From Microbacterium sp. SSM24 (GTDB lineage: Bacteria; Actinomycetota; Actinomycetes; Actinomycetales; Microbacteriaceae): 64,000 nt of DNA. The notes under the pieces are model-generated. The model saw nothing but the letters and a program-made list of their open reading frames with translations. It had not been told where the DNA came from and did not search any database. Positions 57,374-64,000 of the stretch are shown here, piece after piece. The translations under genes and the position numbers were made by a program. The stretch is from contig NZ_JAPDNQ010000001.1 of NCBI RefSeq assembly GCF_025989145.1, positions 124,001 to 188,000 of the forward strand, given 5' to 3'. How positions within the stretch are numbered: position 1 is the stretch's first letter; each line of letters starts with the position of its first letter.

Positions 57374-58210
57374 ATGACAGATCTGCAGACCACCACCATC
57401 GACGAGGCAGACAAGGCTCTCAAGGCGAAGCACCGCGCGATGTGGGCGTCCGGGGACTACCCGACGCTCGCGCACGACCTCATCTGGTCGCTCGGGCCCC
57501 GCGTCGTCGAGGCCGTCGATGTGCGACCGGGAGACCGGGTGATCGACATCGCCGCCGGCAGCGGCAACGCCGCGATCCCCGCCGCACTGCGCGGCGCGGA
57601 CGTCGTCGCGACCGACCTCACGCCGGAGCTCTTCGGCGAAGGGCACCGCCGGGCCGAGGAAGCCGGTGCGGAGCTCGAGTGGCGTCCTGCCGACGCCGAG
57701 GCGCTCCCGTTCGACGCCGACGAGTTCGACGTCGCGATCTCGACCGTCGGCGTGATGTTCGCGCCGCACCACGAGCGCAGCGCCGACGAGATCGTCCGCG
57801 TGGTGCGCCCGGGTGGGCGCATCGGCCTCATCAGCTGGACGCCGCGGGGCTTCATCGGGCAGCTGTTCGCGGCGCTCAAGCCGTTCAACGCGCCACTGCC
57901 CGCCGGCGCCCAGCCCGCCCCGCTGTGGGGTGACGAGGACCACGTGCGCGCGCTCTTCGGCGACCGCGTCACCGACGTGAAGGCCGTGCGCGAGACCGTG
58001 AGGTTCGCCCCGTTCTCGTCGGGCGAGGAGTTCCGCGCGTACTTCGCCTCGCACTACGGGCCCACCATCGCGGTCTACAACCGCAACGCCGACGACCCGG
58101 CAGCGGTCGCGGCGATCGACGAAGCCCTCCGAGGCCTCGGCGACCGCGCCATCGCGGAGACCGGAGCCATCGACTCGGAGTTCCTGCTGTTCACGGCGAC
58201 GGTCCGCTGA
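57374..58210 (+). CDS. Class I SAM-dependent methyltransferase
   Basis: 278 residues. SAM-binding motif I VIDIAAGSGNAAIPAA (about residue 58), motif II acidic VVATDLTPEL, and PADAEALPFDADEFDVAIST with IVRVVRPGGRIGLISWTP as motif III. This is the Methyltransf_11/UbiE-like fold, acceptor unknown. GGAGTAGGAC precedes the ATG at 57374. It is the first of four same-strand genes (methyltransferase, small protein, LuxR-type regulator, kinase-aminotransferase fusion), a probable operon. Its promoter is not obvious in the gap shared with the divergent clp gene. Confidence 0.92.
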   Translation: MTDLQTTTIDEADKALKAKHRAMWASGDYPTLAHDLIWSLGPRVVEAVDVRPGDRVIDIAAGSGNAAIPAALRGADVVATDLTPELFGEGHRRAEEAGAELEWRPADAEALPFDADEFDVAISTVGVMFAPHHERSADEIVRVVRPGGRIGLISWTPRGFIGQLFAALKPFNAPLPAGAQPAPLWGDEDHVRALFGDRVTDVKAVRETVRFAPFSSGEEFRAYFASHYGPTIAVYNRNADDPAAVAAIDEALRGLGDRAIAETGAIDSEFLLFTATVR

Positions 58211-58242
58211 CCGCCGCCGCAACCCGGAAGGAGGCGGACACC

Positions 58243-58440
58243 ATGTCCGCATACGATCTGTTCGCCCTGCACCTGATGGAGCGGGAGACCCTGCACGTCG
58301 ACCTCGAAAGACGTCGTCGCGTGCTCGAGCACGTCTCCCGCTCGCGGAAGGCGGAGCCGGATGCCGCGCCCGCCGCATCCGCGTCGGCGACGTCGCAGCG
58401 AGGCAGCGTACGGCGCCGCCTCCTTCCCGGGGGTGCGTGA
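58243..58440 (+). CDS. Small hypothetical protein, 65 residues
   Basis: A strong ribosome site (GGAAGGAGG) precedes the ATG by about 9 nt, and the gene lies 32 nt after the methyltransferase and ends overlapping the alternative start of the regulator gene. The N-terminal half, YDLFALHLMERETLHVDLER, is amphipathic; the C-terminal half is Ala/Ser- and Arg-rich. No homology is recognisable. Placement and ribosome site argue it is real; coding potential of the tail is ordinary for high GC. Confidence 0.55.
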   Translation: MSAYDLFALHLMERETLHVDLERRRRVLEHVSRSRKAEPDAAPAASASATSQRGSVRRRLLPGGA

Positions 58441-58441
58441 G

Positions 58442-58447
58442 TACACT
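58442..58447 (+). promoter_or_regulatory. -10 hexamer of the LuxR-type regulator gene
   Basis: TACACT, then 7 nt, then GTG at 58455, an internal leaderless promoter within the run of four genes. Confidence 0.5.
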
Positions 58448-58454
58448 GGGCGGC

Positions 58455-60740
58455 GTGCTGGGGCCCGCACTCACACCGCGCGAACGCGCGGTGCTCGCCG
58501 CGGTGGAGCGGCGCCTGACCAACCCCGAGATCGCCTCGGAGTTGTTCATCTCCGTGCGCACGGTCGAGAGTCACATCGCGAGCCTGCGCCGCAAGCTCGG
58601 CGCCGACACCCGTGGCGACCTCATCGCCGCCGCGCGCGAGCTGCGCGAGACGTCGGTGCGGGTGCCCGCGAACCCGCTCCGGGGTCGCGGGCGCGACCTC
58701 GCCGAGCTCGCCGCACTCCTGGACGCGCACCGCTGGGTCACGATCGTCGGGCCGGGCGGTGTCGGGAAGACCCGCCTCGCCCTCGAATTCGCCCGCACGG
58801 ATGCCCAGCGCACGCCGCTCGTGGTCGAACTCGAGCATGCCGGACCGGGCGACATCCTCGCCCGACTGTCCCGTGCGCTCGACCTCGAGGGCGGCCCAGG
58901 ACGCGATCTCATCGGCGCGGTCGCCGTCGCCCTGTCCGCCCAGGACTACGTCCTCGTCCTGGACAACGCCGACCGGGTCGGCCCCGCGACGGCCGATGCG
59001 GTCGCCGGCCTGCGCGCGCGAGCACCGGGCCTGCGCGTCATCGTGACCTCGCGCACGGCACTCGGCGGCGTCGACGAGAGCGTGCACGTGCTGCGCCCTC
59101 TCGCGGCGAACGGCGTGGACTCCCCCGCTGCCGCGCTGCTCGCCGATCGCCTCGCCGCGACCGGGCACGCGCTCGACGCCCAGGAGCAGCAGATCGCAGA
59201 GCGCATCGGCGAGCGACTGGACGGCCTTCCGCTCGCGCTCGAGCTCGCGGCATCCGTCGCCCGGCATCTGCCGCTGGGCGAACTCGACCGGCGCCTCAGC
59301 GTCGATCTGGCCAGTCTCGACCGTGCTGTTCCCGAGGGGCGTCATCGCACGCTCGAGACCGCGTTCGACTGGACGTGGGACCTCCTCACCGACGAGGAGC
59401 AGGACGTGCTGCGGCGCCTCGGCGCGCTCCCCCGCACGTTCGATTTCGACCTGGCCGTCGCGGTGTCGCATCCGGGCGCCGAGAAGACGGTGCTGCGGCT
59501 CCTCGACCACTCCCTCATCGTGCCGGTGGGCGGCGAGCCGATCCGCTTCCGCCTGCTGGCGGTGCTCCGTGAGTTCGTCCACGCGCGCACCGATCCGGCC
59601 CTCATCCGCCGGGTGCTCGAGCGTCACGCCGAGGTCACCGAGGAGACGGCGGGCGCCTTCGCCGCGCGTGCACGGGTCGACGCGAGCCCGGAGGCGATGA
59701 TGATGTCGGCGCTGCTGTGCCCCGAGGTCAATGCCGCCCTGCGCTGGTCGCTGGCCGCGCGCCATCCGGCCGCCGTCGCGCTTGCGGGAACGCTCGCGAT
59801 CGGGGTCGAGCAGTACGGATCGGATGTCGACAGCGTGACCGGACTCGCGACGGCGGCCGACGACGAATGGCTGCGTGCCGAGGCCACGCCCCAGCAGCTG
59901 CTGTCGATCGGCACCGCCATCGCGTTCTACGACGTCGACCGCTCCGGCGTGCTGGCGGAGTACGCGCTGGCAGCGGCTCGCGACGACGACGGCCGGCGGG
60001 CCGCGCATCAGCTCGCCGGCTTCACCGCGGCGTATCAGGGAGACCGCGACGCAGCGCTCGCGCACCTCGACGAAGCAGAGCGCCTCGCGCTCGCCCTCGG
60101 TCTGGATTGGGAGCTGGGCGCCGTGCGGCAGTCGCGCGGCGTCGCTCTCCGAGGGACCTCTCCGGAGGAGCTCGCCGCGGCCATCGCGTCGTTCGAGTCC
60201 GCGATGCGCGCGTACGCGCGTGCCGGCGATCTCACCCACGTCAACAACGTCCGGTACATGATGGCGGCGGCGGCGGCCGACAGCCCGCTCCAGGCCGACC
60301 ACGATCGGGCCGCGGGGTGGGCGGCCGAGTGCCGCGCCTACGCCGAGGCCACGCTCAACGACCACGAGATCGCGCATGCTCGCCTCGTGCAGGCGACGCT
60401 CGGGCTCGAGATCGCCGGGGAGCTCGGCGAGCTGCTCGATGCGTTCCGCCACCACGGCGACCTGCGCTGCGTCAACCGCACGCTGCTCCTGTGCGCGGAC
60501 CGCACCACCGACCCGCGCGAACGTCTGCGGTGCCTCGCCTCGGCGCTCGACATCGCGCAGGCTGCGGGTGACGTGCCGCGTCAGCTCGCGGCGCTGCAGC
60601 GGTCCGTCGTCGCGCAGTACGACGTGGGCGACCGGTCCGGGGCGCTCGCCGCGCTCGACCGCATCGCCCAGCTCGGCGGTGTGGACGCAGCCGACGAGGC
60701 CTGTCCGCCGGAACTGCGCGCGGAGTTCGCGCGCTCGTGA
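58455..60740 (+). CDS. LuxR-type regulator with N-terminal HTH and STAND-like ATPase
   Basis: 761 residues from GTG 58455 (GTG 58437 adds six). The LuxR HTH is at the N-terminus (LTPRERAVLAAVERRLTN and VRTVESHIASLRRKLGA, about 5-60), unlike LAL regulators that have it at the C-terminus. An NB-ARC/AAA-like ATPase follows with VGPGGVGKTRLALEFA (about 98), VLVLDNADRV (Walker B) and VIVTSRTALGG. LPLALELAASVARHLP recalls the winged region of STAND proteins. The C-terminal half is helical, TPR-like. It probably integrates a signal by ATP-driven oligomerisation; the target is unknown. Confidence 0.9.
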   Translation: MLGPALTPRERAVLAAVERRLTNPEIASELFISVRTVESHIASLRRKLGADTRGDLIAAARELRETSVRVPANPLRGRGRDLAELAALLDAHRWVTIVGPGGVGKTRLALEFARTDAQRTPLVVELEHAGPGDILARLSRALDLEGGPGRDLIGAVAVALSAQDYVLVLDNADRVGPATADAVAGLRARAPGLRVIVTSRTALGGVDESVHVLRPLAANGVDSPAAALLADRLAATGHALDAQEQQIAERIGERLDGLPLALELAASVARHLPLGELDRRLSVDLASLDRAVPEGRHRTLETAFDWTWDLLTDEEQDVLRRLGALPRTFDFDLAVAVSHPGAEKTVLRLLDHSLIVPVGGEPIRFRLLAVLREFVHARTDPALIRRVLERHAEVTEETAGAFAARARVDASPEAMMMSALLCPEVNAALRWSLAARHPAAVALAGTLAIGVEQYGSDVDSVTGLATAADDEWLRAEATPQQLLSIGTAIAFYDVDRSGVLAEYALAAARDDDGRRAAHQLAGFTAAYQGDRDAALAHLDEAERLALALGLDWELGAVRQSRGVALRGTSPEELAAAIASFESAMRAYARAGDLTHVNNVRYMMAAAAADSPLQADHDRAAGWAAECRAYAEATLNDHEIAHARLVQATLGLEIAGELGELLDAFRHHGDLRCVNRTLLLCADRTTDPRERLRCLASALDIAQAAGDVPRQLAALQRSVVAQYDVGDRSGALAALDRIAQLGGVDAADEACPPELRAEFARS

Positions 60741-63712
60741 CCCGGGTCCCTGACCTTCCGGCCGGTACTCTCGATGCACACTCCCGACAGGACCTCGCCA
60801 TGCCCCAGCTCCCCGCCGACGACGACGCCGGCGCACCCGCGTCCGCCGTTCAGCCGCCGCCGCCCGACATCGACGAGGCGGCGGCAGCGGGGATCGCCCG
60901 CGAGCACTGGGGCATCGTCGCCACCGCGCACGCGCTCGGGAGCCACCAGGACCGCAACTTCCTGCTCACACCCGAGGACGGACCGCGCCTGCTCCTGAAG
61001 GTCGCCAACCCGAGCGTGTCCGCGGCCGAGCTGGAGGCGCAGTCCGCTGCCGCTGTCCTGCTGTCGGAGCGAGCCGGATGCCGCGCCCCGCGTGCGCGCG
61101 CCTTCCCCGACGGCACGACCGCACTTCGCCTCGAGATCGACGGGGTGGCGATGTACGCGCGGGTGCTGGAGTTCCTGGACGGCACCACCCCCTCGGGCCA
61201 CCTGTCGCGCCCCGTGGTCGAGGAGCTGGGCGGCCTCGCCGCGCGCGCCGCGCTCGCATTGTCCGCCCTCGAGGCTCCCGCGGCCGAGCGGGTGCACCAG
61301 TGGGATCTCCGTCACGCCCGCGCGGTCCTCGACGTCCTCCTCCCGTTCGTGGCCGACGACGCGCTGCGGGGGCGACTGGCGGAGGCCGCAGCATCCGCGT
61401 GGTCCGCCGTCGAGCAGGTCGCGGCCGAGCTGCCGATGCAGTTCATCCACGGCGACCTCACCGACGACAACGTCGTGACGGACGACCCGCTCACCCGCAT
61501 CCCCGACGGGGTCATCGACCTCGGCGACCTCAACCGCACCTGGACCGTCGGCGAGCTCGCGATCACCGTGTCGTCGCTGCTGCACCACGACGGCGTCGAT
61601 CTGCCCGCGGCGATGCGCGCCGTGACCGCCTACGACCGCGTGCGCGCCCTCTCGGATCCCGAGTCGGCAGCCCTGTGGCCGCTGGTCGTCGTGCGCGCCG
61701 CCACGCTCGTCGCGAGCGCCCACCACGTGCTGGCGACCGATCCCGGCAACGACTACGCGGCCGGGAACCTCGACCACGAGCTCGCGATCCTGGATGCCGC
61801 CACGGGCGTGCCGCTCGAGGTGGCCGGGGCGCTGGTCGCCGCCGCGACCGGCCGCGTCGCCGCAGAGCTCGCGCTCCCGCCCGGACACGACCTCCTCCCC
61901 GGACTCACGCCCGACGACGTCGCCGTCGCCGATCTCTCGCCGACGAGCCCCGCTCTGCACGAGGGGCGATGGCTCGAGGAGTCCGCCGAAGCAGACGTGA
62001 TGAGCGGATGCCTCGGCTCGGCGCGCGTCGCCGTCGCCCGCTTCGGCGAGACACGGCTGACCCGCTCCCGGTTGCGCGACCCCGACGAGCCGCACAACGT
62101 CGCGCTCGGAGTCGAGCTGCGCATGGCCGGCCCGCAGCCCGTCGCCGCGCCGTGGGCGGGCACGCTCGACACGACCGCGGACGGCATCCGTCTGCGAGCG
62201 GGCGGCATCGACCTCGTCCTCGGCGGCATCCGCAGCGCGCTCCGGGACGGCACCGCCGTCGAGGCGGGCGAGCTCGTCGGCGAGGCGGACGGGGCACTGT
62301 GGGTGCAGGTCGAGAGGGCCGGCGTCGACGGGCCGCGGTTCGCGCCGCGCAGCCTCGCCGCGGCCTGGCGCTGCGTCGTCGCGGATGCCGGCCAGCTGGT
62401 GCCGGGGCATCCGCAGCCCCTCGAGGATCACCGCGCCGCGCAGCTGCTCGCCCGGCGCGACGCGGTCTTCGCGGACGTCCAGGAGCACTACTTCGCCGAT
62501 CCGCCGGTGATGGTGCGCGGCTGGCGCGAGCACCTCGTGGACGCGGATGGGCGCGTGTACCTCGACACGCTCAACAACGTGACCTCGATCGGACACGCGC
62601 ACCCGCGACTGGTGGCGGCGGTCGCCGGCCAGTGGAGCCTTCTCAACACCAACTCGCGCTTCCACTACGCCTCGGTGGTCGAGTTCTCGGAGCGCCTCGC
62701 GGCGCTCCTTCCCGACCCGCTCGACACGGTGTTCCTCGTGAACAGCGGCTCCGAGGCCGTCGACCTCGCCCTGCGACTCGGCCAGGCGTGGTCGGGGCGC
62801 ACCGATGTGCTCTCGCTGCAGGAGGCCTACCACGGGTGGACCTACCTGAGCGATGCCGTCTCGACGTCGGTCGCCGACAATCCCGCGGCTCTCGAGACCC
62901 GGCCCGCGTGGGTGCACACCGTGCCCGCTCCCCATCCTGGGCGAGGCGCTCACCGCACCGACCCGGGCCGCTACGCCGCGGACGCGGTCGCCGAGATCGA
63001 CCGTCTGGCGGCCGCGGGCTCGCCCGTCGGCGCTGTCATCGCCGAGACGCTCTTCGGCAACGGCGGCGGCGTCGCGCTCCCCGACGGGTACCTGGCCGCC
63101 GTCTACGACGCGGTCCGCGCCCGCGGCGGACTCGCGATCGCCGACGAGGTGCAGGTCGGCTACGGGCGCCTGGGCGAATGGTTCTGGGGCTTCGAGCAGC
63201 AGGGCGTCGTGCCCGACGTGGTCGCCGTCGCGAAGGCGATGGGGAACGGGCATCCGCTCGGCGCCGTCATCACGACCCGTGAGATCGCCGAGCGCTACCG
63301 GGCGGGTGGCTACTTCTTCTCGTCGGCGGGCGGGAGTCCGGTGTCGAGCATCGTGGGGCTGACCGTGCTCGACGTGATCCGCGACGAACGCCTGCAGGAG
63401 AACGCCCGCGACGTCGGCGGCTACCTGAAGGAACGTCTCGAGGCGCTCGGCGAGCGGCATCCGCTCATCGGCACCGTGCACGGGTCGGGCTTCTACCTCG
63501 GCCCGGAGCTCGTGCGCGACCCCGTCACGTGGGAGCCCGCGACCGAGGAGACCGCGGCGATCTGCACGCGCCTGCGCGACCTCGGCGTGATCGCGCAGCC
63601 CACGGGCGACCACCAGAACATCCTGAAGATCAAGCCGCCGATGTGCTTCACGCGTGCCAGTGCCGACGCGCTCGTCGATGCCCTCGACCGGGTGCTGACG
63701 ACCGGCTGGTGA
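60737..63712 (+). CDS. Kinase / M23-like / class III aminotransferase fusion (phospholyase-like)
   Basis: 991 residues from the GTG that overlaps the regulator stop (GTGA); an ATG at 60800 is a good alternative. The N-terminal APH/choline-kinase-fold domain (about 50-380) has QFIHGDLTDDNVV (catalytic Asp 240) and VIDLGDLNRTW. The middle region (about 420-560) contains EPHNVALGVELRMAGP and PVAAPWAGTL, like a degenerate M23/LytM domain. The C-terminal class III aminotransferase (about 590-991) has FLVNSGSEAVDLALRLGQ, IADEVQVGYGRLG and the PLP lysine 833 in VAKAMGNGHPLGA. The mix resembles hydroxylysine kinase plus 5-phosphohydroxylysine or phosphoethanolamine phospholyase, so sequential phosphorylation and elimination of an amino alcohol is inferred. 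Confidence 0.92.
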   Translation: MTRVPDLPAGTLDAHSRQDLAMPQLPADDDAGAPASAVQPPPPDIDEAAAAGIAREHWGIVATAHALGSHQDRNFLLTPEDGPRLLLKVANPSVSAAELEAQSAAAVLLSERAGCRAPRARAFPDGTTALRLEIDGVAMYARVLEFLDGTTPSGHLSRPVVEELGGLAARAALALSALEAPAAERVHQWDLRHARAVLDVLLPFVADDALRGRLAEAAASAWSAVEQVAAELPMQFIHGDLTDDNVVTDDPLTRIPDGVIDLGDLNRTWTVGELAITVSSLLHHDGVDLPAAMRAVTAYDRVRALSDPESAALWPLVVVRAATLVASAHHVLATDPGNDYAAGNLDHELAILDAATGVPLEVAGALVAAATGRVAAELALPPGHDLLPGLTPDDVAVADLSPTSPALHEGRWLEESAEADVMSGCLGSARVAVARFGETRLTRSRLRDPDEPHNVALGVELRMAGPQPVAAPWAGTLDTTADGIRLRAGGIDLVLGGIRSALRDGTAVEAGELVGEADGALWVQVERAGVDGPRFAPRSLAAAWRCVVADAGQLVPGHPQPLEDHRAAQLLARRDAVFADVQEHYFADPPVMVRGWREHLVDADGRVYLDTLNNVTSIGHAHPRLVAAVAGQWSLLNTNSRFHYASVVEFSERLAALLPDPLDTVFLVNSGSEAVDLALRLGQAWSGRTDVLSLQEAYHGWTYLSDAVSTSVADNPAALETRPAWVHTVPAPHPGRGAHRTDPGRYAADAVAEIDRLAAAGSPVGAVIAETLFGNGGGVALPDGYLAAVYDAVRARGGLAIADEVQVGYGRLGEWFWGFEQQGVVPDVVAVAKAMGNGHPLGAVITTREIAERYRAGGYFFSSAGGSPVSSIVGLTVLDVIRDERLQENARDVGGYLKERLEALGERHPLIGTVHGSGFYLGPELVRDPVTWEPATEETAAICTRLRDLGVIAQPTGDHQNILKIKPPMCFTRASADALVDALDRVLTTGW

Positions 63713-63733
63713 GCGGGGATCGCGCTCGCGTAC

Positions 63734-64000
63734 TCAGTCGCGGCCGCCCGGAGGGCCGACCAGGAGCAGCGCGACATACAGCGCGACGACAGCCACCGCG
63801 ATGAGCACGGCGAGCAGCCACGCCCGGTTCAGGAACCAGCGCATCAGGCGGTCGTGCCACGCGGCGTCCCGCGGGTCTTCGGTCGCCTGCAGGCGCCACG
63901 CCCCGGCGAGGCGGCCGGAGCGGTGCAGCCACAGCTCGGTGGGAATCGTCGCGTACGGGATCACCGCGCTCGCGATCGCCACGATCGTCGGCCACGCTCC
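63734..64000 (-). CDS. Small membrane protein, C-terminal fragment
   Basis: The frame is open to the window edge, so the start may lie outside (a GTG at 63982 is one candidate). The readable 89 residues contain a possible first hydrophobic stretch (IVAIASAVIPYATIP), a polar loop with RLQATEDPRDAAWHDRLMRW, a clear transmembrane helix (AWLLAVLIAVAVVALYVALLLV) and a short tail. No family recognised. It is convergent with the fusion gene, 21 nt apart. Confidence 0.6.
   Translation of the reverse strand, partial: GAWPTIVAIASAVIPYATIPTELWLHRSGRLAGAWRLQATEDPRDAAWHDRLMRWFLNRAWLLAVLIAVAVVALYVALLLVGPPGGRD

Noticed and set aside
60581..63613. 1010-residue minus-strand frame under the kinase-aminotransferase fusion
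   Set aside because: Composition is that of a third-position mirror; the plus-strand protein has intact catalytic motifs.

Overview
This is a 64 kb chromosomal window from a high-GC actinobacterium. It is most likely a Microbacterium or close Microbacteriaceae relative. That placement is an inference from the very high G+C, near-exclusive G/C third positions, the recurring GGATGCC/GGCATCC heptamer, a run of leaderless genes, and a gene complement typical of the group (PMT-type mannosyltransferase, RsmI, RsmA, HrpA, two-Ig secreted glycosidases). No rRNA, tRNA, CRISPR, prophage or insertion sequence was seen. 44 protein genes are called; the first and last run off the window.

Layout. 1-8.4 kb: the 3' end of a Stealth-type polysaccharide phosphotransferase, a metallophosphoesterase, rsmA, two divergently oriented MFS transporters, tatD, metG and rsmI. 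8.4-14 kb: a MarR regulator, the membrane mannosyltransferase, then a left-reading ArsR-like regulator / aldo-keto reductase / DUF255 thioredoxin-fold set. 13.8-14.25 kb is a non-coding, repeat-rich stretch with three CATGTGA-N8-TCACATG palindromes. 14.25-25 kb: hrpA, an MDR oxidoreductase, rhodanese, MetY, an M20 peptidase, a Gfo/Idh oxidoreductase and an NYN-LOTUS protein. 25-33 kb: a ROK regulator followed by two complete xylose-type sugar ABC importers in tandem. 33-35.4 kb: a sirtuin and an ATP-dependent DNA ligase. 35.5-45.3 kb: a secreted carbohydrate-degrading block (a GH43 enzyme, a small membrane-anchored protein and an 1845-residue multidomain glycosidase). 45.4-52.5 kb: a tightly coupled four-gene MacB/FtsX-type export operon. 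52.6-57.2 kb: two luciferase-like oxidoreductases, a 19-bp tandem repeat array and a ClpC-like unfoldase. 57.4-63.7 kb: an operon-like run of a methyltransferase, a 65-aa protein, an N-terminal-HTH LuxR-type ATPase regulator and a three-part kinase / M23-like / aminotransferase fusion.

How the genes work together. The two importers and the secreted GH43 and large glycosidase look like a plant-polysaccharide (arabinoxylan-like) uptake and degradation capacity, with the ROK protein as the likely sugar-responsive regulator; the substrate is inferred, not shown. The Clp gene has a good -35/-10 promoter overlapped by HAIR-like (HspR) sequences. About twenty genes have an A2/T6 -10 hexamer exactly 6-8 nt before the start codon, so they are probably transcribed as leaderless mRNAs, and I used this pattern to choose many starts.

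Limits: domain names come from motif reading without database searches, and glycosidase family assignment of the 1845-residue protein is tentative.
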